From the NCBI GenBank assembly GCA_963965975.1, contig OZ014422.1:3495155-3559154 (forward strand): DNA of 64,000 nt, read 5' to 3'. A program made the position numbers and the translations under genes. Below the pieces are notes generated by a model that saw nothing but the letters and a program-made list of their open reading frames with translations, was not told the DNA's origin and ran no database searches. Source of the DNA: Xestospongia bergquistia. Lineage: Eukaryota > Porifera > Demospongiae > Haplosclerida > Petrosiidae. Shown here piece after piece: positions 42,950-55,722 of the stretch. How positions within the stretch are numbered: the first letter of the stretch is position 1; each line of letters opens with the position of its first letter.

Positions 42950-44065
42950 TAATGTACTTACAATAAAGATCTTCAAATCCATCATTGTTAAACATAGGAA
43001 CAGATGGCTCTTCGTTAATATCATGAACAACATATTCATCAACTAACATAGGATTGTCACTATATTCCACACTAATCTCTTCATTGTAACAGAATGCCAT
43101 ATCCTCGTCCATCAAGGCATCCCATTCTTCTCGTGAGGGTTCACCATTAGGATAGACTTCTGTCAACAACTCCCTGAATTTTTTATGCATTTTTTTTAAG
43201 ATTGAGAGTAGTAACTCTCACAACTTTTCTCTGTGTGACAAGCATATAACAAAATTAAAATTGCCTTTCTGATGCATTTTCTTACAAGTAAAGCAAGATG
43301 TCTGGTGAATGTAGGTAGTTTTTACTTAGGAGCCTTCATGTATACAACCAATGAAGAGGCCAAATCATGTGTTGAAAACTTTGCATGCTTTTGTCATGGT
43401 GCAACACCCAAAATCTGAATAGAAGGAATAAAATTTACTTTGGTCAATAAATATGTCAATAGTACCCTCCATCTTTCTTCAGTTTTAAATGTAGAATAAG
43501 TTTTATGTAAAAAAGCAATGGATTTCTTGTATTTGTGTTTGTCTCGTGATTCAGCCTTCAGTACTTTCCTAACACACTTCTAAGAGGATAACAGTCAAAA
43601 TATTACATGAAGTTCATTTTACTGATTTGGAATGTTTGCTGCATGTAGACATTATAGCTTAATTATTAGCTTAAAGTGAAATTGTAACATGTACCTCCAT
43701 TTGGAATTCTGTAACATGTCTAACAAGGGAATCACAATATATAGTTGCCAATTTACATCTCAGTGGTCTCTGCACATTTGATAGCAACATAATCCATCAG
43801 TAAATTAAACAATTGTTTGCATAACTTACATCAAATCCTGCATCTTTAACATTCCAAGCTTTCTTGTGATGTTCTTTCATTAATTCATGTACCCTCTCTC
43901 TGAACACTTACAATGCTATTTAGGTCTTGTTCAATTTTCTTTGTTCTGGTATTAATTGATTCAATTTGGATTTTGCAGTTCCTCACAGAAACTGCAATAT
44001 GCTGCAATACTGGAAACAGTGGATGAGATCTGGCTTGACTGGAGATCCTTTCCTCATTACTCATG
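42950..44065 (-). CDS. Multi-exon gene of unknown function, divergent from the EnSpm transposase
   Basis: Minus-strand exons suggested by open frames with GT-AG edges. The first (about 43895-44065) reads MSNEERISSQARSHPLFPVL, then IESINTRTKKIEQDL. About 43830-43895 reads VHELMKEHHKKAWNVKDAGF with a GTAAGT donor. About 43695-43770 reads RPLRCKLATIYCDSLVRHVT. About 43468-43580 reads KCVRKVLKAESRDKHKYKKS and TFKTEERWR. The last (about 42950-43190) reads HKKFRELLTEVYPNGEPSRE and an acidic tail. One extra G near 43906 shifts the frame between the first two blocks. The helical, basic middle could be a BEN-like DNA-binding region, but this is a guess. It starts about 390 bp from, and points away from, the transposase gene at 44458, so it may be the second gene of that transposon. 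Confidence 0.45.
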
Positions 44066-44457
44066 GCTGACAATTGTGATCTGTGCATATAACCATGTCA
44101 CGTGATCCCTAACATAAAGCGCCATTTTTTAAATTTTAATTTTTGAGCAACTTGAGTTGAAGAGCAACAGGTCTTCGTCTGCCAATCCCATCTCTTGAAA
44201 GGTTAATAAAGATTGTTTTCTATATGTATATATATGTTAGCTCTTCTTGTATATGCCTAATATGACATGTTAGGAAAAGCTGAACGTTTATTGAGTCGAT
44301 GGTGTCATCATCTGAGGTTGTTGACGATTCCTATTCTCTGTATCATTTTTAGAAAGTCTATGTTTACCTTAAGTTCCAATGATTTAATTCTCCCAAATTA
44401 TTAATTTTATTACAATGCTATGTTACAGATCAACCTAAGGTGACAAATCAGTGATCA

Positions 44458-47300
44458 TGGCTTCTACTGAAGGTACTGTGTTATAGTATACTCAACTAGC
44501 TCATTTTATTATTTCCATAACAGGTTTTCATTGTGACCTTGTAGGCTTACATTTTTATTCAGATCAAAATATGATTGGCAGTGTATCTCATCAATGCAAA
44601 CAGCGTATGTCATAAATAATGGATGTAGGTGAAAGTAGTAAGATATCTGACATAGACCACTATGATGAATTGCAAATGATTGATGTTGAGTCTGAAAGTG
44701 ACCCTACTATAAGATTATTTTCAAGTTTGGTATAACATACATAGACTCTATAGGAAATCACTCAAGGTGTAGACAATAATCACTCAGATAATTCTCTCGA
44801 TGAGTTTGTTGACGAATCATTGTTACTAGGTACATTTGTAAATAAACATAATTTGTAATTTATATGTATTTTCTATGCATGGTTATCATGTTATATTTTA
44901 CTTAGACTTTGAAGATGTCATGGAGTGTATAGATGAGGATCCTTCTAGATCTCTTGATTACTCTCCTTTTCCATCAGCAATGCATACCCTTTTGTTTATG
45001 TTAATCAATTCTCCAAGACCAATGGTAGGTTAACTGAAAATACACCAGTTTCGTCTTTCATGTATTTTTCAGATAGGGAGAAACGAATCTCAAGTTCATC
45101 TTCTTTATGTGCAAGAAAATGGACCCATCTCTTCCCAGTCTGGACACTCTCAAGAGATTCGCTTTGTCAGGTTTTGTAGCTCCAAAGCAAGTAAGCTAGA
45201 TATTTTCCATAATTTGCAGCAATGGAATTTGTACTTCTTATAGTTTAAATCTGAATCTGGACTTTCATTCATGTAAATCTACTGTCATCAATTTTAAAAA
45301 ATTGTTTTGCTGCACTTCTTACAGCCACAAAAATTGTGTGTTTCCCTATTATTCCCACAACATACATTTCGTAAATCCAATAACTGTTGTTTGATATTCT
45401 GTAAATTTACTCATTTTCAGTGCAATGTTTCATGCCCAGAGATGGCATGCTGACTTTCAGTCTCCGATGTTTGAGAGCAAAGTTGCCAGCATCTTTGTCA
45501 ATGACTTCATTTTACTTAATGATGACATTCTTGGTGACACAATGGGAAAGGTTGTCAAGCTATACACAAAGGTACAGTGTCTCAAACATTGATATACACA
45601 ATCACATATCTGACTTTTATGGCTTTAGGAAGAGAATTGCATTCTCTTTCTAGCAATAGACATTGTACTTTCAGTTAAACAATTGCGGAGAAGACATTCT
45701 GAAGTATCTGTGTTGTATCCTGATGACAGTCTTATAATTTGTGAGCAAGTAGAAATAAACTGTAGTGAAGTAATTAGACTATCCCATCCTCCACAACATC
45801 TAATGAAACTAGACTTGGCAAACTCTTCACTGATACATCTTAATAGACAGTTATGTAAGTAAACATGACTGTCCTCAAGTTATTCTTATTCATTGATACT
45901 GTCACACATAGTGATATCATGCTTATTATACTGCAGCAACATTTCTATACTCGATATGTTCATTGCATACATAACTTTTTAAACTAATTTTTACAGGAAT
46001 ATGCACAATATGTACACCATCACCCTCTCAAATACTGCGGTCTCCCTGTTGTGCTGCCTCCACTACTAATTTATTCCTATGACCCAAGTGGTAATAGGTC
46101 TAAAAAGTGGAATAAATTTGACCTTTGGTGTATGACACTTGCCTGTCTTCCAAAATATGAGGCCCAGAAGTTTGAAAACATCCACTTTATTGCCTGTTCA
46201 AACCAATTGTCTACAATTGAATTGAGTAAACCAATTGTTGATGGCCTGTTATCACTTGAGAAGGGTATTCGAATGTATGATGCTCTTTCCAAAGCAAATG
46301 TCCTAGTTGTTGCACCAGTAATATGTGCTGCATGTGATAATGTCAGAGCATCAGAGCTTGTTAATCATCTAGGAAGTAAAGCTACCAAACTTTGTCACTT
46401 ATGTATGGTTAGTAATTCCTTGTATTATATTTCCATTTGTATTTAGACTAGTGACCCTACTTTAGTTGGAGATGTTCGCTCTAAAGCTTTTGCTTTATCA
46501 CAAATTGAAGTTATTAAGCAATGTCAAACTGTTGTAGGCAAGCGAGAAGAAAGGACCAATCATGGCATGAAAGAGTCTCCTAATCCATTGTTTGAATTAT
46601 CCACAGATTTTTTCAAGTGACAATGGACAATTTATTGTATTTGGACTCAATTGTTTTGACAGATCAACACCAGTTGAAAGTCTCCACATAATCCTCCTTG
46701 GAGCTCATAAATACATGCTACATGAATTAATGGAAACTCTAACAGTGGCACAAAGGAAAGAAATTTTAGCTAGAGTGTTGGCATTCCCATATTGTGGATT
46801 TGGGACATGTATTACTGGTAACATCTGCTACTATTATAAGTCTTTTGTAGGAAGGGATTTTAAGAGTTGGATGCAGATGGCAATATTCATTGTTTCTTTG
46901 TACTTGTTAGAATCTCAGACAACGTGTTGGTATCTCCTTTTAAAGTATGCAAATGTGTTTAAGTTTGTGATTAATTATACAATTGAAGATTTTCCATGCT
47001 GTATACTTTCTTCCATTATTTGCTGAAAAGATAGATAAATGTAGATACCTCTGTGAAGAGTTTGTAAAGTCTACCTCTCAGTACATGCCTCAATATTCAC
47101 ATCGATTAAAAACACATTTACTTCTTCACCTCGCTGACCACTTACAAGATTTTGGACCAGCTGATTACTATAACACAGAGAGGTAAGTCTATTATATGTG
47201 TCCCACTTTCATTTCACATGACACAGGTATGAAGCATTTAATTCCCTTATGAGAGCTCAAAACATCTATGGTAACCGTCATTCTCCTAAAATGGCATGTT
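44458..47300 (+). mobile_element. EnSpm/CACTA-type transposase gene (tnp2-like)
   Basis: About ten exons with short GT-AG introns. Acidic N-terminal exons (44660-44830; DHYDELQMIDVESESD, DNSLDEFVDES) are followed by DFEDVMECIDEDPSRSLDYS and SAMHTLLFMLINSPRPM. Then SLDTLKRFALSGFVAPKQ (about 45130), FESKVASIFVNDFILLNDD (45470), YVHHHPLKYCGLPVVLPPLL and DLWCMTLACLPKYEAQKF (46020-46405), VRASELVNHLGSKATKLCHL, STPVESLHIILLGAHKYML (46665), FVGRDFKSWMQMAIFIV and HLLLHLADHLQDFGP (47110), and finally YEAFNSLMRAQNIYGNRHS. These blocks match tnp2-family transposases of animal and fungal CACTA elements. Reading frames stay open in most exons, so this may be a recently active copy. The 3' part is cut off where pogo-like sequence starts (about 47305). 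No CACTA inverted ends were found. Confidence 0.8.
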
Positions 47301-47304
47301 CTGC

Positions 47305-50021
47305 TAAACCACATGCAACTCAACCAACTCAATATGAGCTCAAAAGATCTCGAACTAGCTTGTAAAGCTGTAAGCATTGGGTTGTCAATCAGAAGAGCAG
47401 CTGAAGAATACCAGATTCCTTAGTCCACCATTCAGGACCATGTTTCTGGGAAGGTGGCAAGCAGTGCTAATAGTGGACAACAAAAGTACTTAACAGATGA
47501 AGAAGAGGAGGAATTAGTAGAGTTTTTGTTAGGATCAGCTAAAATTGGATATCCACAGACCTGAAGGAATGTTCTTTCATTGGTCAAACTTTACTTGCTG
47601 AAAAAGGTCGAAATATCAATGTGAAAGGTGGTTGGTGGGAAAGCTTCAAAAAAGGTACCCAGAAGTTACTCTTCGTGTAGCTGAACATCTATCGCATGCT
47701 CAAGCATTAGCATGTAACTCTGACACCTTAAATAGCTATTTTGATCTCTTAGGACAGACCATTGAAGATAATGATCTTTGGTCGTGTCCATCACAATTTT
47801 TCAACTATTCTGAGACGAGCATGCCTTTAGATCCGAAACTACCAAAGCCTATAGTACAGAAGGAACCAAAACATCCTGGACCATTTCAACTCTAGCTAGT
47901 TGCAGTGCAGCAGGAAACATACTTCCACCTTTTGTTGTCTTTGACAGGAAGTGTTTAAAACCAGAAATGTGTGAGGATGAAGTGCATGGGTATATGTATG
48001 GTTTGTCTGATTCTAGCTGGATTAATAATGAACTATTTGAACTCTGGTTTCTGCATCACTTTCTACTGTATGCACCATCTGCAAGGCCCTTCTCCTTTTA
48101 GATGAACACTCATCACACTATAATCTGTCAGTCATTAGAAAAGCTGCTAACGAAAAGGTGATCATTTTTTGTTTACCTTCCCACTCTTTTCATGAGACCT
48201 AGTCTCTTGACAAAGGGCCATTTGGTCCATTGAAAACTTGTTGGAAAGAAGTATGTCATCAATTTATTAGTGAAAACCCAGGAACAGTGGTTACTTAACT
48301 TTCATTTTCAAACTATTCAAAGAACCTTGGACTCAAGCAATGACAGTTAGAAATATCATAGCTGTGTTTCTTTGTACAGGGATTTATCCATTGGACAGGA
48401 GTACTGTTGTACCAGTGAAAGCAGAAGAATGTACTAGTTTGGCAAAACATACAAGGTTAAAGTTCATTCCGTTATACAACCCTGCAAAACCAAGACATAG
48501 ATCTTCTGATGTGATTGTTTTTCTTAAGAAGAACAAATTAAATTTCAAAAGAGATATATATGAAGAAACTTATGATATTAAAACTGATGAAAGTTACAAT
48601 TCATGGAAGATGATGTACCATCCACAACCAGATAAGAAATGTTCTGATATATCTCTTGTATCTACTAATTCCCACATCTCACTATTTCACTTATTAGTTG
48701 ATGGCATTGCCTCTTTTAATCCCATTAATCCCACTTCAATTGACACATGTCCCTCCTCTTGTATTGCTGACATTTCTTGTAATGTTAATCACTTTTCATT
48801 TTAATGTTTTCACCATTAAATCAAATCTCTCTTTTTCTAATGACCCTACCATTAATTTAAATCTCTCTTCAATTGATTTTGTCTTCTGGTCCTTTTCACC
48901 CTTACTATAATCCCGATCATTACCATATTACCCCATTTATAGCACCTGGGTATCATTCTTCTCAAAATAAACTTGGTTGAAACTATAGCATCAATAGACC
49001 TTTTGAGCCATATTTTTTTCTTCAATTACAGAACGCAGTATGGGATGCCATTAGAACAACCTACTGTCCCCCTTCAGAAAATTAAGCCTCAATTATGTCT
49101 AAAGCTTTGCAACAATGTCCTGATATTAAACATCCAAGTATCCAACCTAAAAAGTCTGGAAAACTGTTAACTAGTATTGAAAATTTGAAAATAATTGAAG
49201 AAAAAGAGAAAAAAGAGGACATAAAGGAACAAGGTACAAATCATGAATTGAATTTACTTATGTTGTGAATTTGCATCTCTAATAATGTTTGAATGTTTTT
49301 TCTTGTATTTTGATAGTGCAAGCAAAAAGGGAGATAAAGAATTGTGAGTTAAAGTCCATACCAAATACACAATTCTGTTTAACACAATGATAATTGTGAA
49401 AAGGGATTTGTAGCAACAAGTTGTTTCATTCCATCACTTCCTGGAATATTTCTTTGATTTTCAGGAAGTGCCTTGCATACCAGTATCATTTTATCTGTTA
49501 AAATTGCATTATCATTATTTTTGTGTAATTACATGCAGCTACTGTTAATAAAAATTGAAAAAGGGAAGACTTGTAGTAAGAAAACTCTTTTGAAAGAGGG
49601 AAGAAACCACAGACTTGTGGTAAGAAAAGTAAAGTTTGTATTAAGTATACCTTTTATATTAGCTAATGTCTCTGTTAATGAAAGAAAGATTTCAAAATCA
49701 GATGGTAAGAATTTAAACTAGACTGGTACTACATTTACTATACTTTAGATGGATTTAGTATGCATGCATCCAATTCTAAAACTGAAGGAAAGGAAAATCT
49801 GCTGGCCCACAGTATATGTAATAATGTATTGTTTTATTTTGAATGTCAACTACACTTTGTAGGATTTACTGAGAAATTTACTGCATTTGTGGAGAAGAAG
49901 GTATGGAATAATGATTTATTGTGATGGACGGAGAAGACTGTCCTATAGGCTGGTGGCATGTTAGTTGTGCAGGTCTAAGTTTAGAACCCAAAGGTGACTG
50001 GTTGTGCTCTTACTGTTTATA
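47305..50021 (+). mobile_element. pogo/Tigger-type transposase with terminal PHD finger, copy 2
   Basis: Begins with a psq-type helix-turn-helix (KDLELACKAV...IRRAAEEYQIP, about 47335-47440), then a CENP-B-like part (YLTDEEEEELVEFLL), GWWESFKKRYPEVTLRVAEH (47630) and the catalytic domain. The first acidic position reads FNYSETSMPLDPK, Ser where Asp is expected. The second site reads DEHSSHYN (about 48105) and the third SLDKGPFGPLKTCW (about 48210). The piece at 48340-48804 reads IIAVFLCTGIYPLDRSTVVP and a long tail; further exons (about 49200, 49560-49720) are Lys-rich. The gene ends in a PHD finger (about 49869-50021; YCICGEEG, CPIGWWHVSCAGLSLEPKGD, LCSYCL) interrupted by two adjacent stop codons. 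With the lost catalytic Asp and several stops it is inactive. Copy 1 at 20.4-22.6 kb has the triad but no PHD. Confidence 0.78.
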
Positions 50022-50049
50022 AGGAATACATTTTGTTTCGGACGAACTT

Positions 50050-51196
50050 AGATAGCCACATTCCTTGATGTATTATGAACTGAGAGATTGTTTCAGTATC
50101 AGAGATTACCTTGTGGCATTTTCACTCCACCAGCATTGTTTCAGCGTACAATGGAGAGTCTCCTACAAAGACTGACAAAGTATGTGTCTATATTGATGAT
50201 ATTTTGCTTGCAGATGTTGATGAAGAAGATCATTTACATAATTTAGGCCAAGTTTTAGAGCGATTAGAATCTGCTAGACTGTCTCTGAGGAAGTGAAAAT
50301 GTGTCTTTATGACAAAATCAGTGCAATACCCTGGTCATGTCATTGATGCTAGTGGCCTTCACTCCTTGAGCAGTAAGGTAAAAGCCATTGAAGAGGCTCC
50401 AGAGCCTACTAATATTACTGAATTAAAGTCTTTTTTAGGGCTACTTAATTATTATAAAAAGGTTCTCCCTAATCTGTCAACAATGTTAGCTCTTTTGCAC
50501 AACCTACTCTGTAAAGATACCAAGTGGAAGTGGTCTAGGGCACAAGCTAAAGGCTTCACATAAGCCAAGGATCTCCTTCAATCTTCCTCATTACTTGTCC
50601 ATTTTAATAGTACAAAACCATTACTTCTCTCGTGTGATGATTCTCCCTATGGCCTAGGTGTTCTTGAAAACAAAATGGATGATAATAGTGAGAAAACTAT
50701 TGTGTTTCTCTCGAACATTGTCTCCTGAAGAAAAGAAATATTCTCAGCTGGAGAAGGAAGCATTAGCAATTGTTTTTGCTATAAAACGGTTTCATCAATA
50801 CTTGTATGGTAACCCATTCACATTGTATTCTCACCATCAGCCACTGAAACACCTCCTTAGTGAGTCTCATCAGATTCCTGTCATGCCTTCCTCCAGGATA
50901 CCACGATGGGCTTTAACATTGACAGCATATCAGTACACCATTCAGCATAGACCTAGTACCAAAATGGCAAATGCTGATGCCTAAAGTCATCTTCCACTAC
51001 CTGAATTACCTTTGTCAGTACCAATCCTTGGAGACATAAACTTGGTCTTAGAGCACCTCTCAGACAATGTTGTCACTGCCTCACAGATTAAATTGTGGAC
51101 CAAGAAAGACCCTGTACTAACGAGAGTTTGTCGCTTGGTGCAAACAGGGTGGACTATAAGTGACCCTGGGCCTGATATTCATTATCAATTCTTTTA
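50050..51196 (+). mobile_element. Ty3/Gypsy fossil, RT-RNase H part (plus)
   Basis: A plus-strand fragment of a Ty3/Gypsy-type polyprotein: the second half of reverse transcriptase (YIDDILL box near 50190), the connection region (about 50310-50560) and RNase H (about 50640-50980), with a short part beyond. Ends are not defined by LTRs. It is broken several times and abuts an oppositely oriented Gypsy fragment at about 51197. Confidence 0.85.
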
Positions 51197-52997
51197 GTGT
51201 AGCACCTGCTTGTTCTAGCCAGTGCATCACTTGGTCTAATTTACGTACATGCTCTTCAGATGTCTTCCCAGTGACGAGAATATCATTGATGTAAACTACA
51301 CCCCCTGATAGGCCTTGCATTATACTTTCCATTGTCCTCTGAAAAATGGACGGGGCAGAGGTATACCAAATGGCAACTGTTGGTATTTGAAGAGTCCTTT
51401 AGTAGTATTAATGGTAGTGTATTTTTGACTCCTCGTCTAATTCAAGTTGCATGTAAGTGTGTGACAAATCAAGTTAGGAGAACAATGTACCTCCTGATAA
51501 AGCAGTGAAAAGATCATCCACTCTGAGTAGTGGGTAAACTTCTGGCTTTGCAACAGAGTTGACAGTTATTTTGTAGTCTCTACAAACATGGATGTTTCCA
51601 TCTGCCTTGATAACAGGGATAATGGGTGCTGACCAATCTGAGAACTCCGTAGGTGTGATAACTTCAGCTTGTACAAGTTGCTTGAGTTTGGCCTCAACCC
51701 GACTCTTAAGAATGTATGGCAAGAGACACAGTTTGAAGAAGCAAGGTTGAGCCTCAGGTGGTACAAAAATCTTTGGTTTCACTCCTTGAATAGTGCGCAA
51801 TTCAGAACGGAATAAATGAGAATGTTTTTTAATAAGTTCCTCTACTAAAGACTTCCAGTAAACACTTTTAATGGACTTCCAATCTACTTGAGTGGACTGA
51901 AGCCAATTTTGACCAAACAAGGTTGGTCCCTGACTTTGGACCACAACAATAGGCAATGTAATATGGTCAAGAAATGTCCTGAATATGAACATAGGGAAAT
52001 AGTAGTGGGTTTGAACTTGACCTCATCCTGAACAAGTGACTTGAAGGTGTCCTCACTGATGATAGACACTGCTGAACCTAAGTCCAACTCCATGTCGAGC
52101 TTGCAACCATAGGCTGTAACTGTAACTCTAAGTGGTGCAACTCTAGGGAGTATAGAATAAACTTAAAAAACCAGGTGTGGGTCATCTAAAGAAGATGGAC
52201 TTGTCTCTTCATAAACATTTGCTGCTTTGGGGGGGCCTGTCCTTTGAACGAGCTTGACTGGGGTGTGTGTGTAGCACAGAGGGTTTGCTGCAACAAACCT
52301 TGGAGATGTGACCAGTTCTACCACAACAGTGACACTTCTCTTTAATAAACCAACACTTGTTCACTAAGTGAGGCCCTCCACACCTGTAACAAGAAACAAA
52401 AGAATAATTTTGAGGCTTACTTGAATGATCACCGACACAATGAACCTCACGGGTCCCATGTGATGCAATTGGTGACTTCATTAATTGATCATTCAACTTT
52501 GCTCCTTCTAAACTGATAGCAATCTCTACTGCTCAATCAAACAAGAGGTCATCTGTTTCCATTAGTAACCTGCTCCGTGTGTACTCTTGAGTAAGGCCAC
52601 AAATGAATCTGTCACAAAGGTTCTCATCGAGAGCATCAGCCTTGAAATTGCAACTGGCGGAAAGTCTCCAGAGGTTGGCAATGAAGTTGGCTAGGCTTTC
52701 TGAGTCTTCCTGACAACAGCATCCAAACTTGTATCTTTCAGCAACAAATAAATTAGGGTGAAAGTGCTTAGTCAATCTGTCGACTAGTGTGGCAAAGCCT
52801 TCCGTCTCAGGATTAGTGAACATTTTTGCAAGTACCTCATACGTTTCATAGCCCAGCACAGAGAGAAAAACAGCCTTCTTGCGATCTTCTGTTGTATTAT
52901 TTGCTTTGAAGTAGAGCTCCACACATTGTAGGTACTTCAGGGAGTTGTGCCACTTCGGGTGAAATACTTCGAGCTTGCCCACTGTAGTCTGCGCCAT
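51197..52997 (-). mobile_element. Ty3/Gypsy fossil, gag to RT part (minus)
   Basis: A minus-strand fragment: gag-like region starting at about 52997, zinc knuckles (C-x2-C...H...C, about 52290-52400), an aspartic-protease region (about 52050) and the first part of reverse transcriptase down to about 51200. It is broken several times. Because both this and the plus fragment include the RT active-site region, they are likely from two copies, not one inverted element. Confidence 0.82.
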
Positions 52998-53640
52998 CTA
53001 GTTAGTGAGTTTGTGTCAGCTCTTGTCGCTTAATATGTTGTAACCTGGCCAAGATAGATTCAATATATAACAACAAATAGATAAGAATCAAGGGAGTGTC
53101 AACATGTACAAAAACACAAAAACAGAGCTAACTGCTCCAAAACGTGCTCATGCAATTTATACATGTGCTCATTGCTGGAATATATAAGTATTCATACATT
53201 ATTACCATATTCATAGTTATCACAGGCAAGACCCACTGTTGAGAACTGTACTCTCTCTATTATTCCCTCACAGTGTAGTCTGTCTAGTTCTGCTTCAATT
53301 TGAGTCTGATTGTGTATAGATCAGGATGGGGTTTAAAAAAACAGGTTTAGTCTTGGGTACGAGTCAATGTGAATTTTTGGTATTGATCCTTTTAACTTCC
53401 AGGGACCTTTCTCGATCACCAGATTATATACTTATCTAAAAGCAACTCTAAGTCTCTTTGCTGTTGGACTTATCATATACTCTCCCAATTCAATGAAAAA
53501 TGCATAAGCCAGTTAGTACCAAAATGACTTTGCACCAGTGCCTTCGTCAATCAACAGTGGTAACATCTTCTCAACTCCTTCATAACTCACTTCTACATCC
53601 ACCATGCTCAGTACTTTCACATTGTGACCAGAGTTTGACA
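52998..53640. other. Gypsy-flanking stretch, no gene
   Basis: Possible leader of the minus-strand Gypsy element just above 52997, then unassigned AT-rich sequence with weak Gypsy-like RT traces near 53250-53600 on minus. No LTR pair was found. Confidence 0.35.
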
Positions 53641-54440
53641 TATATCTAAACTGTTAATTATTTCAGTTCCTCAATATGACCCATTTGTGTGATAGCTTTC
53701 TGACTAATAATTGACAATGATGCTCACTGTCTAAATCCATTGTAATTAATATCTTATTTATATTTACTGTATTATGTATTGGTTTGGCCTGACTATCAGT
53801 TACTCTCAAAAGTCCGTGAATATCTTCTTCATATGACATAGTATCTTTATCTTCAACACAGTCTGTCTGCATATGAGGATTTCTAATCCTCTGTTTTAAG
53901 TGCTGTTGCTGACGTCCACTCATACACATTTTTGCAAGGTGACCTTGTTTATGACGTAGGTGACAGTCCTTGTCTAACATCTTTGAGCCATTTTCTGATC
54001 TCCTCATGTGTAGTAACTCTGATTTGGTTTAATCTTTTGTTGCTATATTCTCTGAACTGTGACTAGCAGTTTCTGTTCAACTCCTAACATGACTTATGAA
54101 CTTTTCTCAGCTGCTTCTAATGCTTGAGCAACTTCAGGTATTTGGGCCAGAGTCAAACCTTTTCCTGATAAATGGTGCCATTGTATTGCAAGGTGATTAA
54201 TCCCAAAACTATTCTATCTTAACATCTCATCCAACTTGTCTCCGTAATTACAAAATTCTGATAATTTCCTTAGTTCTGCTACAAAAGCCGCAAAAGTTTA
54301 TTCGACTGACAAAACTCTGGAATTGAAATTAGAATATCTTCAACTGTAAAAATGTTCTCTCACTAGCTTGACTAAATCCTCTAGGATAGATCTGAGGGCT
54401 TCATTGGAGTCAAACATTCCTGATTAATTGATACATGTTA
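53641..54440 (-). mobile_element. Ty3/Gypsy-like gag/protease fossil (second element)
   Basis: A minus-strand piece with a single zinc knuckle (C-x2-H variant) near 53930-53970 and a protease-like region near 53740, preceded by weak gag-like sequence to about 54440. It differs from the gag at 52.0-53.0 kb, so it is from another element. Broken several times; old. Confidence 0.55.
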
Positions 54441-55185
54441 ATAACAACACAATGAGAAGAATGGTATATTTCTTCTCTTTGGCTCTGTAGGATTAGACAT
54501 TTGTTTATTTATTCTCAGTAAACACATATATTGTTATTTGTTTATTTATTATAATCTCTGTATACTGCTAGAACCTTCTATGTCACATGTTGTGAATGTA
54601 TAAAAGAAAGATGATTTTTTGGTAAGGACAGAGTTCCTCCAATTCTCTCATAAAGTTAACTTTACCAGTCAGGGAATCTTTCACAGGCTCCAATATCATT
54701 AGCTACAAAATAGCTCTGAAGTCACTCTAAGTACATGTCCCAATGTTCTCTTTCCCGTAAAAATTCTCCCACACTGCCATGTTTAACCATCTCGACTTCT
54801 CTCTTAACTTGTCTTCTTTTCCTCGTGTTCTTGTGGTTTAATGAACATGGGTCGTAGACCCCTATTCTGAGCTTTAAACACCAAACTCATAGTGGGGCTC
54901 ATAGTCCTATACACAAATTAGGGTTGGGCAGAGAACTATCCCAGATTAGGTCAAGAAGGAGTTGAATAGACATTATTAAAGTTATGTTACTTTCTTTCAA
55001 GTATTCCTTTTATTCTAAATTTAGAATTTCTTTCTCTACTCTTCAAATTTCCTATTTGATTTTACATTCTGTCTTCTCCTTTGATCACAGTACCATCTTT
55101 TTAAATGTTTCTCTTCTGTCCTGTCCTTCTGATGTTGTCAAGAAATTCACTTGCCCACTCTTGCTATGATACAGCTGTGTTTCTT
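54441..55185. other. No gene seen
   Basis: AT-rich with duplicated short strings (acatatattgttatttgtttatttatt near 54530) and no supported coding frame. Confidence 0.4.
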
Positions 55186-55722
55186 CTCAATAACCTCACT
55201 GTGTGTGGGCACATAGCAAGGGTTACTGTAGTCTGTCAGTGTGTGTATGTGTGTCTGTTACCCAGGCAAATGGCTTTGAACTGCTTTAACTCTGCAAACA
55301 AGGCACTAATAGCCACCAAACTATAGTGGAGGGTAACAAACCTTCTGTATGTCTTAAGAATACTGCCAAAAGGAGCATAAAATGAACAAAAAGCTTTAGA
55401 AGTCTGAAAAACCTTTGAAAAAAAGCACAGCTTTCAGTTAAGACTCGAGAAGTCAATAAAAAACTCCTGGATACAGCTTACGACATTTTCCAACTTTTTA
55501 AAGTGTGAATTTTTTGCAAAAATACTTCTTTGGAAAGTTATGACAGTTTTACTAACTTTTGGCAGTTATCTTTGTTGATACATTGAACGCAAACTAAAAA
55601 TACTATACCATATCTGTGACTGTCTGTATTCTGTGGTATAAGTCACTTGAGGAGACTAAAAATAAAGAATGTCTCTGGATAAGACCACAGCGAGGCGAAG
55701 CACTTTAGTGCATTTCATTCAT
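55186..55722 (+). repeat. Dispersed repeat, copy C
   Basis: A third copy of the repeat seen at 3326-3806 and 33590-34243. Its two ends carry cctcactgtg (left) and, inverted, cctcgctgtgg (right, about 55690), a hint of short inverted ends. The right end finishes agcactttagtgcatttcat, as copy B. Confidence 0.8.

Noticed and set aside
50050-52997. One Gypsy element with an internal inversion
   Set aside because: Both fragments contain the RT active-site region, so two copies explain it better than one inverted copy.
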